From Taklimakanibacter sp021828105 (GTDB taxonomy: Bacteria; Pseudomonadota; Alphaproteobacteria; Rhizobiales; Aestuariivirgaceae): 64,000 nt of DNA. The stretch lies in contig JAKATG010000004.1 of assembly GCA_021828105.1 (NCBI GenBank), positions 186,001 to 250,000 of the forward strand. The letters run 5' to 3'. The notes beneath the pieces were generated by a model. The model was not told the origin of the DNA and did no database searches. It saw only the letters and a list, made by a program, of their open reading frames with translations. Each line of letters begins with the position of its first letter. The stretch's first letter is position 1. A program made the translations under genes and the position numbers. This document shows, piece by piece, positions 39,681 to 48,581 of this stretch.

Positions 39681-41330
39681 ATGGCATATGCCGCAACCGC
39701 CCATGATGATCACGGCCATCCGACCGGATGGCGCCGCTACGTCTATTCGACCAACCACAAGGACATCGGCACGATGTATCTGTGGTTCGCGATCTTCTCC
39801 GGCGTGATCGGCGGCATACTCTCGATCATGATGCGCTGGGAGCTTCAGGAGCCTGGGATCCAGATCTTCCACGGCCTCGCGGCCATGGTCTATGGCGGCG
39901 AAGCCGGCGCCATGCTTGACGCCGGCAAGCACATGTTCAACGTGTTCGTGACCGCGCATGGCCTGCTCATGATCTTCTTCATGGTCATGCCGGCGATGAT
40001 CGGCGGCTATGGCAACTGGTTCGTGCCCTTGATGATCGGGGCGCCCGACATGGCCTTCCCACGCATGAACAACGTCTCCTTCTGGCTGCTGCCGCCGGCT
40101 CTGGCGCTGCTCCTCATCTCGATGTTCGTCGAGGGTCCGGCGGGTGCCCATGGCGTGGGCGGCGGCTGGACGATCTATCCGCCGCTATCGACGACCGGCC
40201 AGCCGGGACCGGCCATGGATTTCGCCATCCTCGCGCTGCATATTGCCGGTGCTTCCTCGATCCTGGGCGCCATCAACTTCATCACCACGATCTTCAACAT
40301 GCGCGCCCCCGGCATGACGCTGCACAAGATGCCGCTCTTCGTCTGGTCGATCCTGGTGACGGTATTCCTGCTCCTGCTGTCGCTGCCGGTGCTCGCCGGC
40401 GCCATCACCATGCTTTTGACCGACCGCAATTTCGGCACCAGCTTCTTCGTGGCGTCGAAGGGCGGCGATCCCGTGCTGTTCCAGCATCTGTTCTGGTTCT
40501 TCGGCCATCCCGAAGTCTACATTCTCATTCTTCCGGGCTTCGGCATCGTCAGCCAGATCGTCTCGACCTTCTCGAGGAAGCCGGTCTTCGGCTATCTCGG
40601 CATGGCCTACGCCATGGTGGCGATCGGCGTCGTCGGCTTCGTCGTGTGGGCCCACCACATGTACACGGTTGGCCTCGATGCCGATACGCAGGCCTACTTC
40701 GTCGCCGCCACGATGATCATCGCGGTGCCGACGGGCGTGAAAATCTTCTCCTGGATCGCCACCATGTGGGGCGGCTCGATCGAGTTCCGCACCCCCATGC
40801 TGTGGGCGATCGGCTTCATCTTCCTGTTCACCGTCGGCGGCGTGACCGGTGTCGTGCTGGCCAACGCCGGCGCCGACCGCTCGCTGCACGATACCTACTA
40901 CGTCGTGGCGCACTTCCACTACGTGCTGTCGCTCGGCGCGGTCTTCGCCATCTTCGGCGGCTGGTATTACTGGTTCCCGAAGATGACGGGCTACATGTAT
41001 TCGGAAGCCATCGGCAAGGCGCATTTCTGGATCCAGTTCATCGGCGTGAACCTGATCTTCTTCCCGCAGCACTTCCTGGGGCTCGCCGGCATGCCGCGCC
41101 GCTATATCGACTATCCGGAAGTCTATGCCGGCTGGAACATGGTGTCCTCGATCGGCTCCTATATCTCGGCCTTCTCGGTGCTGATCTTCCTCTATGGCGT
41201 GTTCCAGGCTTATGCGCGCAAGCAGAAGGCCGCCGACAATCCGTGGGGTGCAGGCGCGACGACGCTCGAATGGACTCTCTCCTCGCCGCCGCCCTTCCAC
41301 CAGTTCAACACCTTGCCGGTCATCCGGTGA
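39681..41330 (+). CDS. ctaD: Cytochrome c oxidase subunit I (heme a, a3-CuB)
   Basis: The 549-residue protein with twelve transmembrane helices is the catalytic subunit of the aa3-type oxidase. Marks are FSTNHKDIGTMYLWF-like opening (here YSTNHKDIGTMYLWF), the CuB-Tyr region WFFGHPEVYILILPGFG, VWAHHMYTVGLD, and the heme ligand pair HDTYYVVAHFHYVLS. The K-channel Lys lies in TGVKIFSW. It follows ctaC by 43 bases. Confidence 0.97.
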   Translation: MAYAATAHDDHGHPTGWRRYVYSTNHKDIGTMYLWFAIFSGVIGGILSIMMRWELQEPGIQIFHGLAAMVYGGEAGAMLDAGKHMFNVFVTAHGLLMIFFMVMPAMIGGYGNWFVPLMIGAPDMAFPRMNNVSFWLLPPALALLLISMFVEGPAGAHGVGGGWTIYPPLSTTGQPGPAMDFAILALHIAGASSILGAINFITTIFNMRAPGMTLHKMPLFVWSILVTVFLLLLSLPVLAGAITMLLTDRNFGTSFFVASKGGDPVLFQHLFWFFGHPEVYILILPGFGIVSQIVSTFSRKPVFGYLGMAYAMVAIGVVGFVVWAHHMYTVGLDADTQAYFVAATMIIAVPTGVKIFSWIATMWGGSIEFRTPMLWAIGFIFLFTVGGVTGVVLANAGADRSLHDTYYVVAHFHYVLSLGAVFAIFGGWYYWFPKMTGYMYSEAIGKAHFWIQFIGVNLIFFPQHFLGLAGMPRRYIDYPEVYAGWNMVSSIGSYISAFSVLIFLYGVFQAYARKQKAADNPWGAGATTLEWTLSSPPPFHQFNTLPVIR

Positions 41331-41380
41331 TTTGAGGCGAGGCCGCCATCGAGGCGGCTTCGCTCTATTGAAAGACGAGC

Positions 41381-42331
41381 ATGAGCGACATTCACGCCGA
41401 TATCTCCGACCGCAGCGCCGCCGCCTTGGGCGGTGAGGGTTCGGTCGGTGATTACTGGACCTTGCTCAAGCCCAGGGTAATGTCGCTCGTCATCTTCACG
41501 GCCCTTTCGGGGCTCGTCGCCGCGTCGAGCGACATCCATCCTTGGCTCGCTCTGGTGGCGCTGCTCGCGATTGCGGTTGGCGCCGGCGCCTCGGGCGCGC
41601 TCAACATGTGGTATGACGCCGATATCGACGCCTTGATGGCGCGCACCGCCAACCGGCCGGTGCCGCGCGGCGCCATTCTGCCGGGCGAAGCCTTGGGCTT
41701 CGGCCTCGCTCTGGCGGTCGGCTCGGTCGTGGTTCTGGGCCTCCTCGTCAATATCGTGGCGGCAGCGCTTCTCGCCTTCACCATCTTCTTCTATGTCGTG
41801 ATCTACACGATGTGGCTCAAGCGCTCGACACCGCAGAACATCGTCATCGGCGGGGCCGCCGGCGCCTTTCCGCCGATGATCGGCTGGGCCGCGGCGACGG
41901 GCTCGATCACGCTCGCCTCGATCGCGCTCTTCCTCATCATCTTCATCTGGACGCCGCCGCATTTCTGGGCCCTGGCGCTGTTCCGCGAGAACGACTATGC
42001 GCGCGCCAATGTGCCGATGCTGCCCAATGTCGCCGGCGCCAGCGAGACCCGCAGGCAGATCCTGCTCTATAGCCTCATCCTGGTGCCCGTCACGTTCCTG
42101 CCGTCTCTCCTCGGCACCACGGGGCTGCTCTACACGATCGTGACGGCGCTCCTGGGCGCAGCGTTCCTCTGGCATGCGGTCGACGTGTACCGCTTGCGCG
42201 AGGGCGAAGCGGCGCGTCGCGCCTGCCGGCGGCTCTTCGGTTTCTCCATCCTTTATCTCTTCGCCATCTTTGCGCTCATCATCGCCGAGCGCATTCTGGG
42301 TGTGGCGCCTTTCGCGCCGGTGATCGGATGA
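41381..42331 (+). CDS. ctaB: Heme o synthase (protoheme IX farnesyltransferase)
   Basis: The 316-residue polytopic membrane prenyltransferase of the UbiA fold transfers farnesyl to heme b to make heme o, the precursor of heme a for CtaD. Family motifs are YWTLLKPRVMSLVIFTALSG, NMWYDADIDALMARTANRP (first Asp-rich motif) and WTPPHFWALALF. It ends in an ATGA overlap with the small ctaF-like gene. Confidence 0.96.
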   Translation: MSDIHADISDRSAAALGGEGSVGDYWTLLKPRVMSLVIFTALSGLVAASSDIHPWLALVALLAIAVGAGASGALNMWYDADIDALMARTANRPVPRGAILPGEALGFGLALAVGSVVVLGLLVNIVAAALLAFTIFFYVVIYTMWLKRSTPQNIVIGGAAGAFPPMIGWAAATGSITLASIALFLIIFIWTPPHFWALALFRENDYARANVPMLPNVAGASETRRQILLYSLILVPVTFLPSLLGTTGLLYTIVTALLGAAFLWHAVDVYRLREGEAARRACRRLFGFSILYLFAIFALIIAERILGVAPFAPVIG

Positions 42332-42489
42332 GCCACGTGATGGACCAGAAACCGTTTTCGCCCGAGGACATGCGCCGCCGCCGCAAGCGATCCATCGCTC
42401 TGGCGCTGGTGCTCCTCGGTCTCGTGGTTCTGTTCTTCGTGACCACCATCGTCAGGCTGGGCGGTGATGTCGCCACGAGGTCGTTCTGA
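42328..42489 (+). CDS. ctaF: Small single-helix protein of the oxidase cluster (CtaF/CoxF-like)
   Basis: This 53-residue frame starts MSHVMDQKPFSPEDMRRRRK, has one membrane helix (IALALVLLGLVVLFFVTTIV) and ends GGDVATRSF. The ATG overlaps the ctaB stop and the stop lies one base before the ctaG start, so it is coupled on both sides. A protein of this kind occurs at the same place in many alphaproteobacterial cta clusters and is taken to be an oxidase assembly or small subunit protein. The basic RRRRK before the helix suggests the N-terminus faces the cytoplasm. Confidence 0.85.
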   Translation: MSHVMDQKPFSPEDMRRRRKRSIALALVLLGLVVLFFVTTIVRLGGDVATRSF

Positions 42490-42490
42490 C

Positions 42491-43093
42491 ATGCCGCGCC
42501 TTCCCGTCACCCCCAATTCGGCCAAAAACCGCAAAGTCGCATTCGTTTCGGCGGCGGTGGTCGCCGGCATGATCGGCCTTGCCTATGCCTCCGTGCCGCT
42601 CTACCGCATGTTCTGCCAGGTCACCGGCTTCGGCGGCACCACCCAGCGCGCCGAGGCGGCGCCGGAAAAGACCATCGACCGCCGCATGACCATCCTCTTC
42701 GACGCCAACACGGCGGGAAGCCTGCCCTGGACCTTCGAGCCGGTGCAGCGCTCGCTCGAGGTCAAGGTCGGCGAGGAGAATTTCGCCTATTACCGCGCCA
42801 CCAACAAATCCACCCATGCCGTCACCGGCAGCGCCGTCTTCAATGTGACGCCGGACACCGCCGGCGCCTATTTCAACAAGATCCAGTGCTTCTGCTTCAC
42901 CGAGCAGACGCTGAAGGCGGGCGAGAGCGTCGAGATGCCGGTGTCCTTCTTCGTCGATCCGGCGATCGCGGAGGATCACGGCCTCGACAAGGTGACCACC
43001 ATCACGCTGTCTTACACCTTCTATCCGGCCGGCGAGCCCGACACTTTGTCGTCGGCCGAGAAAAAACCTTCGACTGAAACCAATCTGAACTGA
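42491..43093 (+). CDS. ctaG: Cytochrome c oxidase assembly protein CtaG/Cox11 (copper delivery to CuB)
   Basis: From ATG 42491 (MPRLPVTPNSAKNRKVAF) the protein has 200 residues: one N-terminal membrane helix and a periplasmic immunoglobulin-like domain. The copper motif is KIQCFCFTEQ (CFCF), with a third Cys in YRMFCQVTGFGGTTQ. Cox11 proteins insert copper into the CuB centre. It lies between ctaF and ctaE. Confidence 0.95.
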   Translation: MPRLPVTPNSAKNRKVAFVSAAVVAGMIGLAYASVPLYRMFCQVTGFGGTTQRAEAAPEKTIDRRMTILFDANTAGSLPWTFEPVQRSLEVKVGEENFAYYRATNKSTHAVTGSAVFNVTPDTAGAYFNKIQCFCFTEQTLKAGESVEMPVSFFVDPAIAEDHGLDKVTTITLSYTFYPAGEPDTLSSAEKKPSTETNLN

Positions 43094-43113
43094 CCGACCG
43101 AGGAGCAGGGGCT

Positions 43114-43965
43114 ATGGCCGACGCACACGCAAAGAACCACGACTACCATCTGGTCGATCCAAGCCCATGGCCGGCGGTCGGCGCCGCCGGCGCCTTCATT
43201 CTCGCTGTCGGCGCGATCATGTGGATGCACGGATCCAACCCCGCCATAGCGCTCATCGGCCTTGCGGGCGTCCTCTACACCATGTTCATGTGGTGGCGCG
43301 ATGTGATCAAGGAGAGCCACAAGGGCGACCACACCGATGTCGTGTCGCTGCATCTGCGCTACGGCATGCTGCTCTTCATCGCCTCCGAGGTCATGTTCTT
43401 CGTAGCCTGGTTCTGGGCCTTCTTCGATGCGAGCCTGTTCGCGGGTGATGCTATGCAGCCGTCGCGCTTCGATGCCACGGCCGGCGTGTGGCCGCCCAAG
43501 GGCATCGATGTGTTCGATCCCTGGCACCTGCCGCTCGTCAACACCCTCATCCTTCTGACCTCGGGCACGACCGTCACCTGGGCCCACCACGCGCTCCTGA
43601 ACAACGATCGCAAGGGACTGAGATGGGGCCTCGCCCTCACTGTCGGGCTCGGTCTCCTGTTCACCGCCGTCCAGGCCTATGAATATGCCCATGCCGCTTT
43701 CGCCTTCAATCGCGACAATGGCGGCAACATCTATGGCTCGACCTTCTTCATGGCGACGGGCTTCCATGGCTTCCACGTGATCGTCGGAACCATCTTCCTG
43801 ATCGTCTGTCTGTTGCGCGCCCTGCAGGGCCATTTCCGTCCTGAGAAGCATTTCGGCTTCGAGGCGGCGGCCTGGTATTGGCACTTCGTCGACGTCGTCT
43901 GGCTGTTCCTCTTCGCCTGCATCTATGTGTGGGGCTCGGCCGGCGTGCAGTTCGTCGAGCATTGA
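43114..43965 (+). CDS. ctaE: Cytochrome c oxidase subunit III
   Basis: The 283-residue, seven-helix subunit stabilises the aa3 oxidase. It opens KNHDYHLVDPSPWPAVGAAG and carries YGMLLFIASEVMFFVAWFWA, TSGTTVTWAHHAL, and the C-terminal YWHFVDVVWLFLFACIY. It is followed by a dispersed repeat and DUF983. Confidence 0.96.
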   Translation: MADAHAKNHDYHLVDPSPWPAVGAAGAFILAVGAIMWMHGSNPAIALIGLAGVLYTMFMWWRDVIKESHKGDHTDVVSLHLRYGMLLFIASEVMFFVAWFWAFFDASLFAGDAMQPSRFDATAGVWPPKGIDVFDPWHLPLVNTLILLTSGTTVTWAHHALLNNDRKGLRWGLALTVGLGLLFTAVQAYEYAHAAFAFNRDNGGNIYGSTFFMATGFHGFHVIVGTIFLIVCLLRALQGHFRPEKHFGFEAAAWYWHFVDVVWLFLFACIYVWGSAGVQFVEH

Positions 43966-43977
43966 TTGTCGCGTATT

Positions 43978-44028
43978 TCCCTCCCCATTGTGGGGAGGGA
44001 CGGCCCGTAGGGCCGGGGTGGGGGTAAG
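43978..44028 (+). repeat. Intergenic GC-rich double-hairpin repeat, copy 4
   Basis: TTCCCTCCCC, ATTGT, GGGGAGGG, then a small hairpin GCCC/GGGC and GGGTGGGGG. It lies between ctaE and the DUF983 gene. Its GGGGGT end stands about nine bases before the GTG start at 44033 and may serve as the ribosome site. Confidence 0.65.
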
Positions 44029-44032
44029 CATT

Positions 44033-44407
44033 GTGACCGAGCCCTATTATCCCGATCTTTCGCCGATCAAGACCGGCATTGCCGGCAGATGCCCGCGCTG
44101 CGGCCGCGGCCGGCTGTTCCAGGGCTATCTCGCGGTGGCGCCGAAGTGCAATGCCTGCGGGCTCTCCTTCGACTTCGCCGATGCCGGTGACGGGGCCGCC
44201 TGGTTCGTGATGCTGTTCACCTGCTTCGTCGGCGTTGGGGCGATCCTCGGCATCGAGGTTGCCTATTCACCGCCCTACTGGGCGCATGCGCTCATCGCCA
44301 TTCCGCTCATCATCCTCATGCCTCTGATCCTGCTGCGCCCGGCGAAGGGCATGCTTCTGTGCCAGCAGTGGAAGACCAAGGCCGAGGAAGCCCGGCTCCG
44401 GCATTGA
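44033..44407 (+). CDS. DUF983 membrane protein with N-terminal CxxC pairs
   Basis: GTG 44033 (VTEPYYPDLSPIKTGIAG) gives 124 residues; the frame is open from 43925, but that part covers the repeat. Two CxxC pairs, RCPRCGRGRLF and KCNACGLSF, form a zinc ribbon, and two membrane helices follow. DUF983 genes sit between ctaE and SURF1 in most alphaproteobacteria, which suggests a link to oxidase assembly. The stop overlaps the SURF1 start by one base (TGATG). Confidence 0.86.
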   Translation: MTEPYYPDLSPIKTGIAGRCPRCGRGRLFQGYLAVAPKCNACGLSFDFADAGDGAAWFVMLFTCFVGVGAILGIEVAYSPPYWAHALIAIPLIILMPLILLRPAKGMLLCQQWKTKAEEARLRH

Positions 44408-45129
44408 TGACGGGCAGGGTTTGGCAAATCGTCATCGCGACCGTCCTCGGCGTTGCCGTCCTCATTGGGCTCGGCGCATGGCAGTTGCAGCGGCTGCAAT
44501 GGAAGGAGGCGCTCGTCGCCGAGCGCGACGCCAGGCTCGATGCCGCACCGGTGTCGCTCGATCAGGCGCTCAAGGATTTCGATGCCGACCGCTCCGTCGA
44601 GTTCCTGAAGGTCGCGGCATCAGGCGCCTTCCAGCACAAGGCCGAGCTCTTCATGCTCGCGACCGAAGGCGGCGTGCCGGGCTTTCAGGTGGTGACGCCT
44701 TTCGTGAGCACCGACGGCGTCATCGTCCTCATCGATCGCGGCTTCATCCCGGAGCCCCTGAAGGACCCGGCCAAGCGCCCCGAAAGCCAGCCGCAAGGCG
44801 AGGTCAGCGTCGTGGGCGTCCTGCGCCGGCATGTCAAAAGCCGCGGTCCGTTCACGCCCGACAACGATCCCGAGGCCAATATCTGGTACTGGTGGGACAT
44901 ACCGGCGATGCTGGCTCATGCCAGTGTCGCGCCCGACGCCCGCGTGGCGCCTTTCGCGCTGCATCTGCCGCCGGGCGAGGGGCCTAAGACCTTGCCGACG
45001 CCGGTCGCCGTCGATGAGGGGCTGACCAACAACCATCTGCAATATGCGCTTACCTGGTTCGCCTTGGCGGGCCTGCTCATCGTCATGTCGGGGCTCCTGA
45101 TCCGCCAGACGCTGCGCAAGCGTGATTGA
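44407..45129 (+). CDS. SURF1-family oxidase assembly protein
   Basis: ATG 44407 gives 240 residues. There are two membrane helices at the ends (about 5-25 and 215-235) and a periplasmic loop between. The family motif is LGAWQLQRLQWKEAL near the N-terminus, and LTNNHLQYALTWFALA near the C-terminus. SURF1 (Shy1) proteins help place heme a in subunit I. The start overlaps the DUF983 stop. Confidence 0.93.
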   Translation: MTGRVWQIVIATVLGVAVLIGLGAWQLQRLQWKEALVAERDARLDAAPVSLDQALKDFDADRSVEFLKVAASGAFQHKAELFMLATEGGVPGFQVVTPFVSTDGVIVLIDRGFIPEPLKDPAKRPESQPQGEVSVVGVLRRHVKSRGPFTPDNDPEANIWYWWDIPAMLAHASVAPDARVAPFALHLPPGEGPKTLPTPVAVDEGLTNNHLQYALTWFALAGLLIVMSGLLIRQTLRKRD

Positions 45130-45184
45130 ATTACGGACTCTCTCCACCTAAGGTGCCCCGCCCTCAGATAAGGATTTCCTGGCC

Positions 45185-46576
45185 TTGCGTTATGTTTCCA
45201 CTCGTGGCGAAGCCCCAGAGCTCGATTTCGAGGACGTGCTGCTCACCGGCCTTGCCCGTGACGGCGGGCTCTATGTGCCCGCCCAATGGCCGAAATTCTC
45301 CCAAGCCGAGCTCGCTTCGCTCAGCGGCAAGCCTTACGCCGATGTCGCCTTCGCGGTGATCGCGAAGTTCACCGGCGAGAAGGTGCCGCTTGCCGAGCTC
45401 AAGGCGATGATCGCCGATGCCTATCTGGGCTTCGGCCATCCGGCGGTGACGCCGCTCAAGCAGCTCGATGCCGACCAGTGGCTGCTCGAGCTCTTCCATG
45501 GCCCCACCCTTGCCTTCAAGGACGTGGCGATGCAGTTCCTGGCGCGGGTGATGGACTGGGCCCTGGCGCGCCGCAAGCTCAGCGCCACCATTGTCGGCGC
45601 CACCTCGGGCGACACGGGTGGTGCTGCCATCGAAGCCTTCAAGGCGAGCCGCCATGCCTCGATCTTCATCCTGCATCCGGAAGGCAAGGTCAGCGAGGTG
45701 CAGCGCCGTCAGATGACGACGGTGCTGTCGCCTTCCGTCCACAATATTGCCTTGCGCGGGACCTTCGACGACTGCCAGGCCATCCTGAAGGCGCTGTTCA
45801 ACGATCATCAGTTTCGCGATTCGGTCACCCTTGCCGGCGTGAATTCGATCAACTGGGCGCGCATCGTGGCGCAGGTCGTCTATTACGTGACCTCGGCTCT
45901 CGCTCTGGGCGCGCCCGGCCGGCCGGTGAATTTCACGGTTCCGACCGGGAACTTCGGTGACATCTTCGCCGGGCTGGTGGCGAAGCGCATGGGTGCGCCC
46001 GTTGGCCGCCTTATCATCGCGACGAATGAGAACGACATTCTCGACCGGGCCCTGAAGGGCGGTCGCTACGAGGTCAAAGGCGTCAAGCCAAGCACCAGCC
46101 CCTCGATGGATATCCAGGTATCGAGCAATTTCGAGCGCCTGCTGTTCGAGGCCTATGGCCGGGACGCAGGGGCGATCCGCCGCCTGATGGCGAGCCTCGG
46201 GCAGTCGGGTGCCTTTACCATCGAAACCGGTCCCTTGAGCTCCATCCGGGCGGAATTCGCCTCGGGCAGCGCCGATATGGCCGAGACGGCGAAGGTCATT
46301 GCCGCGACCCTTAAGGAAACCGGCGAGCTGCTCGATCCGCACACGGCCGTGGGCTATGGGGTGGCGCGCAAGGAACAGGGCCATAGCGGTCCCATGGTGA
46401 CTTTGGCGACCGCCCATCCGGCCAAATTCCCCGATGCGGTCGAGAGGGCCTCAGGCCTAAGACCGGGCTTGCCGCCGCGCCTTGCACCCCTCATGATGGC
46501 CGAGGAGCGGATGAGTGTCCTGGCCAATGACCCGCAAGAGGTCAAAGCCTTCATCCTGGAACGGGTTGGGTCCTAG
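45185..46576 (+). CDS. thrC: Threonine synthase
   Basis: The 463-residue PLP enzyme makes threonine from O-phosphohomoserine. The start is TTG 45185 with AAGGA about ten bases ahead. Motifs: GLARDGGLYVPAQWP, FHGPTLAFKDVAMQFL (Schiff-base Lys), GATSGDTGGAAIEA, and TVPTGNFGDIFAGLVAKRMG. It is the long, fungal/proteobacterial class. It lies after the oxidase cluster, as in other Hyphomicrobiales. Confidence 0.95.
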   Translation: MRYVSTRGEAPELDFEDVLLTGLARDGGLYVPAQWPKFSQAELASLSGKPYADVAFAVIAKFTGEKVPLAELKAMIADAYLGFGHPAVTPLKQLDADQWLLELFHGPTLAFKDVAMQFLARVMDWALARRKLSATIVGATSGDTGGAAIEAFKASRHASIFILHPEGKVSEVQRRQMTTVLSPSVHNIALRGTFDDCQAILKALFNDHQFRDSVTLAGVNSINWARIVAQVVYYVTSALALGAPGRPVNFTVPTGNFGDIFAGLVAKRMGAPVGRLIIATNENDILDRALKGGRYEVKGVKPSTSPSMDIQVSSNFERLLFEAYGRDAGAIRRLMASLGQSGAFTIETGPLSSIRAEFASGSADMAETAKVIAATLKETGELLDPHTAVGYGVARKEQGHSGPMVTLATAHPAKFPDAVERASGLRPGLPPRLAPLMMAEERMSVLANDPQEVKAFILERVGS

Positions 46577-46587
46577 CTTGGTGTGGC

Positions 46588-47847
46588 ATGAGCGTTGAAA
46601 TTTCGCGTCTGGATAACGGTCTGCATGTCGTAACGCACAGCATGCCGCATCTCGAGACGGTGGCGCTCGGCATATGGGTCAAGGCGGGCTCGCGCGATGA
46701 GTTGCCGGAGGAGAACGGTATCGCTCATTTCCTCGAGCATATGGCCTTCAAGGGCACCAAAAGGCGCACCGCCCAGGCCATTGCCGAGGAGATCGAATCC
46801 GCCGGCGGCGAGATCAACGCCTCGACCGGCATGGAAACCACCACCTATTATGCCCGCGTCCTCAAGAACGACTGGCCGCAGGCGCTCGACATCCTGGCCG
46901 ACATCCTGACCGAGTCGGTCTTCGATGCCGACGAGCTCGAGCGCGAGCGCCATGTCATCCTGCAGGAGATCGCCGCCGCCGGCGACACGCCGGATGACTT
47001 GGTCTTCGACCTGGCCCAGAGTGCCGCCTTCGGCTCGCATCCGCTGGGCCGTCCCATTCTCGGCGTCCACGACCTGATCGCCAGCGTCACGCGCGATGAG
47101 ATCCTGGCCTGGCGCAACCGCAACTACTGGGCGTCCCGCATGGTGGTGGCCGCCGCCGGCAATATCGAGCATGGCGCCTTGCGCCGCGAGGCCGAGAAAT
47201 TGCTGGGGAATTTAAGCTCGGGGGCACCTCCGGGGCGCAACCGGCCGGATTTCGTCTCGCATACGGAACTGGCACAGAAGCCGCTCGACCAGACCCATAT
47301 GGTCCTGTCCTTCTCGGCCCCCGGCTACCGCAATCCCGAGATCTACCGGCTCCAGGTGCTGTCGAGCCTGTTGGGCGGCGGCATGTCCTCGCGCCTGTTC
47401 CAGGAGGTGCGCGAGAAGCGCGGCCTCTGCTACAGCGTCTTTTCCTTCGCTTCGGCCTATGAGGATGCCGGCCAGTTCGGCGTCTATGCCGCGACCTCGC
47501 CCGACGACACCCCCGAGCTCGTCGATGTGACCGCCGAGGTGATGCTGTCGACGGCCAGGAACGTCACCGAGGTCGAGGTGGCGCGCGCCAAGGCGCAGCT
47601 CAAGGCGAGCCTGGTGATGAGCCTCGAGAGCGCCACCGGCCGGGCCGACCAGATCGCCCGCCAGTACCTGGCTTTCGGCGAAGTGCCGGCCATGGAGACG
47701 CTGGTCGCCAAGATCGACGCGGTGACGGCCGATCACGTGGCGGGCCTGGCCTCGACCCTGTTCCGCGGCCAGTCGCCCGCCTTGAGCGCGGTCGGGCAGC
47801 TTTCCACCCTGACGCCCTATGCCAAGATCAAGGCCCAGTTCACCTGA
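46588..47847 (+). CDS. M16-family zinc metallopeptidase (processing-peptidase-like)
   Basis: The 419-residue protein has the inverted zinc motif HFLEHMAFKGTKRRTA (HxxEH) and the distal Glu in LERERHVILQEIAA. The C-terminal half has the glycine-rich SSLLGGGMSSRLFQEVREKRGL, typical of mitochondrial processing peptidase beta and alphaproteobacterial relatives. The substrate is unknown. The stop overlaps the GNAT gene start by one base. Confidence 0.93.
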   Translation: MSVEISRLDNGLHVVTHSMPHLETVALGIWVKAGSRDELPEENGIAHFLEHMAFKGTKRRTAQAIAEEIESAGGEINASTGMETTTYYARVLKNDWPQALDILADILTESVFDADELERERHVILQEIAAAGDTPDDLVFDLAQSAAFGSHPLGRPILGVHDLIASVTRDEILAWRNRNYWASRMVVAAAGNIEHGALRREAEKLLGNLSSGAPPGRNRPDFVSHTELAQKPLDQTHMVLSFSAPGYRNPEIYRLQVLSSLLGGGMSSRLFQEVREKRGLCYSVFSFASAYEDAGQFGVYAATSPDDTPELVDVTAEVMLSTARNVTEVEVARAKAQLKASLVMSLESATGRADQIARQYLAFGEVPAMETLVAKIDAVTADHVAGLASTLFRGQSPALSAVGQLSTLTPYAKIKAQFT

Positions 47848-48428
47848 TGGTTTTCCTCAGAAGCCCATTTGCGCGTGATCTGCCGCCCATCCTGATGCAA
47901 GGCGGCATAGAGTTGCGTGTGCCGGAAATGGGCGATTATGAGAGCTGGGCGGCGCTGCGCCTCGAGAGTCGCGCTTTCCTGACCCCCTGGGAACCGTCCT
48001 GGCCGCAGGACGACCTCACCCGCACCGCCTTCCGCGGCCGGGTGAAGCGCTATATCCGCGATATCGAGGGCGACATCGCCTATCCCTTCTTCGTCTTCCG
48101 CGCCGAGGACGATGCCCTGATGGGCGCCATCACCCTGTCCAATATCCGCCGCGGCGTCGCCCAGACCGGATCGGTCGGCTATTGGATCGGCGTTCCCTTT
48201 GCGCGCCAGGGCCACATGACGTCGGCGCTCAACGCCCTCGTTCCCTTCGCCTTCGGCCATTTGCACCTGCACCGGCTGGAGGCGGCCTGCATCCCCGTCA
48301 ACCAGGCGTCGATCAGACTACTGACGAAATGCGGATTCAGGCAGGAAGGCCTTGCCCGCAAATACCTCAAGATCAACGGCCGCTGGGAAGACCACCTGCT
48401 TTTCTCCCGCTTGGCCGACGATAGATAA
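47847..48428 (+). CDS. GNAT N-acetyltransferase, RimJ/RimL-like
   Basis: The 193-residue protein has the GNAT acetyl-CoA loop region VGYWIGVPFARQGHMTSALN, and LHRLEAACIPVNQASIRLL with the N-terminal-acetyltransferase signature of RimJ-like enzymes, then KCGFRQEGLARKYLKING. It may acetylate the N-terminus of ribosomal protein S5 or another protein. It is coupled to the M16 gene by one-base overlap. Confidence 0.88.
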   Translation: MVFLRSPFARDLPPILMQGGIELRVPEMGDYESWAALRLESRAFLTPWEPSWPQDDLTRTAFRGRVKRYIRDIEGDIAYPFFVFRAEDDALMGAITLSNIRRGVAQTGSVGYWIGVPFARQGHMTSALNALVPFAFGHLHLHRLEAACIPVNQASIRLLTKCGFRQEGLARKYLKINGRWEDHLLFSRLADDR

Positions 48429-48581
48429 AGCCGGCCAAATTTGCCATTATCCGGCCTTCGGAGGTATCAAGGAATTGATTCGTATTGGAGCATGAGCTGA
48501 TAAGATCCCTGCTCGGACAAAAGGATGAAGCGCGGTGGCAGTAGCGTTAGACCATCGCGCATTAGCTGAGGCCGGCTGAGA

